NCBI RefSeq assembly: GCF_900604535.1
Contig: NZ_UWOT01000007.1
Span: 62,001 to 126,000, forward strand
Reading direction: 5' to 3'
Origin: Romboutsia_E sp900604535
Lineage (GTDB): Bacteria; Bacillota; Clostridia; Peptostreptococcales; Peptostreptococcaceae
Length of the DNA: 64,000 nucleotides
Shown: positions 61,598 to 64,000 of the stretch, one piece after another
How positions within the stretch are numbered: the stretch's first letter is position 1
Layout: each line of letters begins with the position of its first letter
Program-made: the position numbers and the translations under genes
The notes under the pieces: generated by a model
What the model was told of the DNA's origin: nothing
What the model saw: only the letters and a program-made list of their open reading frames with translations
The model's database searches: none

Positions 61598-62149
61598 TTA
61601 ATAGTTTTGAACTTTTCTAAATTTAAATCTTGTTCTTGGTCCTGCATTTTCAGCTCTTGCTACTAACATATTATCTGATTCCCTAACTCTTACATAATAT
61701 CCATTTGGAGCTAATAATACATACTCATTTTGACTAGTACTATATATATTAAATATAGATGCACCTTTATTATCTGTATCTGCAATTAAAAATCCTTTGT
61801 CATCAATTCTAATAAAATTTCCACCTCTAATTCTTATTTTAATTTGATTTCTATCAAGAAGTATCATTACAAATACTTGACCATCATTGAAGTATTCTCC
61901 TATTGAGTATAAATATCTATTCGCTCCTACTTGTACAAATTTATCATTAAATACAGATTTTATTTTTATTATAATCCTATTTGTATTTTCATTTGGTGAT
62001 TGATTTGGAATTGGTGGAAAATTTGGAAATCCTCCAGGTTGATTTTGTTCATTGTTTGGTGGCATTACTGGTCCTGGTCCATATGGAGGTAAAATAATAG
62101 GACCCTTTCCTGGAACTATTAAAATTGGCATTCTACTTTTATTTTTCAT
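61598..62149 (-). CDS. Proline-rich protein with C-terminal fascin-like beta-trefoil domain
   Basis: The product (183 aa) has a Pro/Gly/Asn-rich N-terminus (about residues 8-55, PGKGPIILPPYGPGPV and NFPPIPNQSPNEN), then a domain with four to five repeats of a trefoil strand pattern (FVQVGANRYLYSIGEYF, FIRIDDKGFLIAD, YYVRVRESDNMLVARA) resembling fascin-like beta-trefoils. There is no signal peptide. It might be a spore-surface or cytoplasmic structural protein, but that is a guess. ATG follows AGGGGGATAG. Confidence 0.75.
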   Translation of the reverse strand: MKNKSRMPILIVPGKGPIILPPYGPGPVMPPNNEQNQPGGFPNFPPIPNQSPNENTNRIIIKIKSVFNDKFVQVGANRYLYSIGEYFNDGQVFVMILLDRNQIKIRIRGGNFIRIDDKGFLIADTDNKGASIFNIYSTSQNEYVLLAPNGYYVRVRESDNMLVARAENAGPRTRFKFRKVQNY

Positions 62150-62314
62150 GTCTATCCCCCTGCTGTAAAATTAATATTCACATTATATTATGTAATCAAT
62201 ATAGATAAAGTTCTATAATTCATAAGTAAGTATTTAAATCTAAAATTGATATACCATATATGCTATATTTCACTATTTAGCTCTAAATAAATTATTTACT
62301 AAAATATAAAATAA

Positions 62315-62343
62315 AATCTGGGTGATACTAGATCTCCCAGATT
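62315..62343 (-). terminator. Terminator after deoC
   Basis: AATCTGGGAGATC pairs with the downstream ATCACCCAGATT around a short loop, followed by TTATTTTAT on the minus strand. Confidence 0.75.
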
Positions 62344-62350
62344 CTCATAA

Positions 62351-63001
62351 TTATTTACATATAGTTATTGATGCTGATGCTCCTATTCTTGTAGCTCCAT
62401 TATTTATCATAGTTAATGCATCCTCTTTAGTTCTAACACCACCTGATGCTTTAACACCCATTTCTTTACCTACTGTTTCTCTCATTAACTTTATATCACT
62501 AGCAGTAGCACCACTAGTTGAAAATCCTGTTGATGTTTTTACAAACTCTGCTCCAGCTTCTTTTGATAGCTCACATGCTATAACTTTTTCTTCATCAGTT
62601 AATAAACAAGTTTCTATTATAACTTTTGTTAATGCTCTTCCTTTAGCTGCATCTACAACCGCTTTTATATCATTTTTCACATACTCTAAATCTCTATCTT
62701 TTAGCTTTCCTATATTTATTACCATATCTACTTCTGTAGCACCTTTATTTATAACATCATCAGTTTCAAATGCTTTAACATTAGTAGTTGTAGCACCTAA
62801 GGGAAATCCTATTACTGTACAAACATCGACTTCTGTGCCTTTTAATATATCTGACGCAAGTTCTACCATTGATGGGTTTACACAAACAGATGCAAAGTTA
62901 TACTCTTTAGCTTCATTACATAATTTTACTACTTCGTCTCTTGTAGCTTCTGCCTTTAATATTGTATGATCTATCATTCTTTCTAATTTTATATTATTCA
63001 T
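62351..63001 (-). CDS. deoC: Deoxyribose-phosphate aldolase
   Basis: The product (216 aa) splits 2-deoxyribose 5-phosphate to glyceraldehyde 3-phosphate and acetaldehyde. The Schiff-base lysine K155 lies in EFVKTSTGFS, with the helper lysine in KASGGVRT. EVDMVINIGKL is also conserved. The ATG at 63001 follows AGGGAG; the GTG frame opening at 63022 is not needed. It diverges from a LacI-type regulator over a shared operator. No other deo gene is adjacent. Confidence 0.95.
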   Translation of the reverse strand: MNNIKLERMIDHTILKAEATRDEVVKLCNEAKEYNFASVCVNPSMVELASDILKGTEVDVCTVIGFPLGATTTNVKAFETDDVINKGATEVDMVINIGKLKDRDLEYVKNDIKAVVDAAKGRALTKVIIETCLLTDEEKVIACELSKEAGAEFVKTSTGFSTSGATASDIKLMRETVGKEMGVKASGGVRTKEDALTMINNGATRIGASASITICK

Positions 63002-63028
63002 ATGTACAATCTCCCTAATCACAGTATT

Positions 63029-63046
63029 TGAGTAATCGTTTACTCA
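63029..63046. promoter_or_regulatory. LacI-type operator between deoC and the regulator
   Basis: TGAGTAATCGTTTACTCA has perfect 7-bp arms (TGAGTAA/TTACTCA) around a TCGT centre, as LacI-family operators with a central CG have. It lies just downstream of the deoC start point, so bound repressor would block deoC. Confidence 0.75.
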
Positions 63047-63059
63047 TTTTTACAAATTG

Positions 63060-63089
63060 ATTATCTCATAATAAATATTTATTTGTCAA
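63060..63089 (-). promoter_or_regulatory. Promoter of deoC
   Basis: The minus strand reads TTGACA (63089-63084), an 18-bp spacer and GATAAT (63065-63060). Transcription would start near 63053, just upstream of the operator. Confidence 0.65.
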
Positions 63090-63116
63090 TATTATTTTTA
63101 GCTTGTTTTGCTCATA

Positions 63117-63145
63117 TTTACATTAATACTTTCATTTGTTATTAT
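63117..63145 (+). promoter_or_regulatory. Promoter of the LacI-type regulator
   Basis: TTTACA (63117-63122), a 17-bp spacer and TATTAT (63140-63145). The operator lies 70 bp upstream, so autorepression by it would be weak. Confidence 0.4.
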
Positions 63146-63190
63146 ATCTTTATAATATTGACTAAAAATTACTTAATCTAAGGAGATTAT

Positions 63191-64000
63191 ATGAAAAAAA
63201 AAGATAACTTATCTATAAAAGAGGTTGCTAAACTTAGTGGTGTATCTGTTGCTACAGTCTCTAGAGTTATAAATAATAATGGAAGATTTTCTGAGGAAAC
63301 ACGTAAGAAAGTTTTAAGTGTAATACAAGAGTATAATTATACAACTAACATGGCTGCTAAAAGCCTTCGTATTAGTAAATCTAAGACCATCGGTATTATA
63401 GTTCCTAATATAAATAATACCTTCTTTTCTGAATTAGTCTTGGAGATTGAAAAATTCTTTTTTGAAAATAGTTATTCCGTATTTATTTGTAATACAAATC
63501 AAGATAAAAATAAAGAAATAGATTATATTAAAAGTTTAGATTCTAAATTGGTAGATGGAATTATTTGTATATCATCTATATCTGTTAATCCTATGAATTA
63601 TATAAAAAGAAATATTCCTATTGTATACATCAATAATAGCGATTTTGATAATTCTTTTTGTATCGAGTGTGATCACTATATGGGAGGATTTTTAGCTACT
63701 GAGCACCTTCTAAAGAAAGGTTGTAAAAATATAGTTTTATTAACTAACAATAGAGATGCATCTGCTGTTAATCATAAGGTTAAGGGATTCGAAGATGCTA
63801 TGCAAAAACATAACATTCCTATTTTACCTGAATTAATTTTAAAACTAGAATTAGTTGAAGGAGTTTTTGAAGATTGCCAAAAAGCTATATATAATTTAAT
63901 CAAAAATAATACTAAGTTTGATGGTATATTTGCAACTAATGACTTAAGAGCTCATAGTGCTTTAGTTACATTGCAGCAAAATAATATTAATGTGCCTGAT
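63191..64000 (+). CDS. LacI/GalR-family transcription regulator (C-terminus outside window)
   Basis: The frame is open for 270 codons to the right edge. The N-terminal helix-turn-helix (LSIKEVAKLSGVSVATVSR) and hinge are typical of LacI proteins. The effector domain (KTIGIIVPNINNTFFSELV and beyond) is of periplasmic-binding type, and the frame stops short of the usual 330 residues. ATG follows AAGGAGATTAT. It probably represses deoC through the shared palindrome and senses a sugar or nucleoside-derived ligand (unknown). Confidence 0.92.
   Translation, partial: MKKKDNLSIKEVAKLSGVSVATVSRVINNNGRFSEETRKKVLSVIQEYNYTTNMAAKSLRISKSKTIGIIVPNINNTFFSELVLEIEKFFFENSYSVFICNTNQDKNKEIDYIKSLDSKLVDGIICISSISVNPMNYIKRNIPIVYINNSDFDNSFCIECDHYMGGFLATEHLLKKGCKNIVLLTNNRDASAVNHKVKGFEDAMQKHNIPILPELILKLELVEGVFEDCQKAIYNLIKNNTKFDGIFATNDLRAHSALVTLQQNNINVPD

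Noticed and set aside
62322..62969. Open frame of 215 codons opposite deoC
   Set aside because: Hydrophobic, low-complexity shadow of the strongly supported deoC gene.
1..64000. CRISPR arrays, insertion sequences, prophage or integrases
   Set aside because: No regularly spaced repeats with unique spacers, transposase or integrase motifs were seen in the window.

Overview
The window is AT-rich (low GC), with mostly purine-rich GGAGG-type ribosome binding sites and frequent TTG/GTG starts. Its gene families are typical of anaerobic Firmicutes of the class Clostridia. A queuine-salvage cluster of the Clostridioides difficile type, an aspartate beta-decarboxylase, a lysine-riboswitch-controlled NhaC-type transporter and a large propanediol-utilisation (pdu) microcompartment operon point to the family Peptostreptococcaceae. 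I cannot name the species from this window.

Left part (1-12.3 kb). A SNF2/SWIM helicase runs off the left edge. It is followed by a purine permease, a molybdenum-cofactor block (moaC, moaA, mogA, an XdhC-like gene, yqeB, then mobA after a small YbjQ operon), a divergent RelA/SpoT-like protein and RecQ. No molybdoenzyme structural gene is in the window.

Middle part (12.5-35.4 kb). This holds a decayed small gene, an alanine/glycine symporter, a NifX-like/ArsR pair with a clear operator, a thioredoxin with a reductase that lacks the NADPH-binding motif, a two-component system, a lipoprotein and a DNA-binding-like protein preceded by repeats. Next come the queuosine-salvage operon (queK-queT-queL) behind a class I preQ1 riboswitch, a lone PTS EIIC-like permease, TetR, tRNA-Leu(UAG), a frameshifted pentapeptide-repeat membrane protein and two tandem NhaC paralogues. 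The second NhaC gene lies behind a full lysine riboswitch. Lipoate ligase, aspartate 4-decarboxylase and an APH-like kinase complete this part.

Pdu region (35.5-54.3 kb and 59.7-60.9 kb). One minus-strand operon encodes shell proteins A, B, J, K, N and T, the B12-dependent diol dehydratase CDE, its reactivase GH, phosphotransacylase L, cobalamin adenosyltransferase O, aldehyde dehydrogenase P, cobalamin reductase S, EutJ, a flavoprotein and an uncharacterised polytopic membrane protein. Divergent pduQ (alcohol dehydrogenase) and a PocR-domain histidine kinase with an AraC-type response regulator sit upstream. A satellite operon 9 kb away holds two PduU paralogues flanking the GTPase PduV. Together the genes convert 1,2-propanediol (or glycerol) to propionaldehyde inside a protein shell, then to propanol and to propionyl-CoA and propionyl-phosphate.

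Right end. Asparagine synthetase, membrane proteins, MscS, a cold-shock protein, a second decayed gene, a flavodoxin, a proline-rich beta-trefoil protein, and divergent deoC and a LacI-type regulator. The regulator gene runs off the right edge and shares an 18-bp palindrome with deoC.
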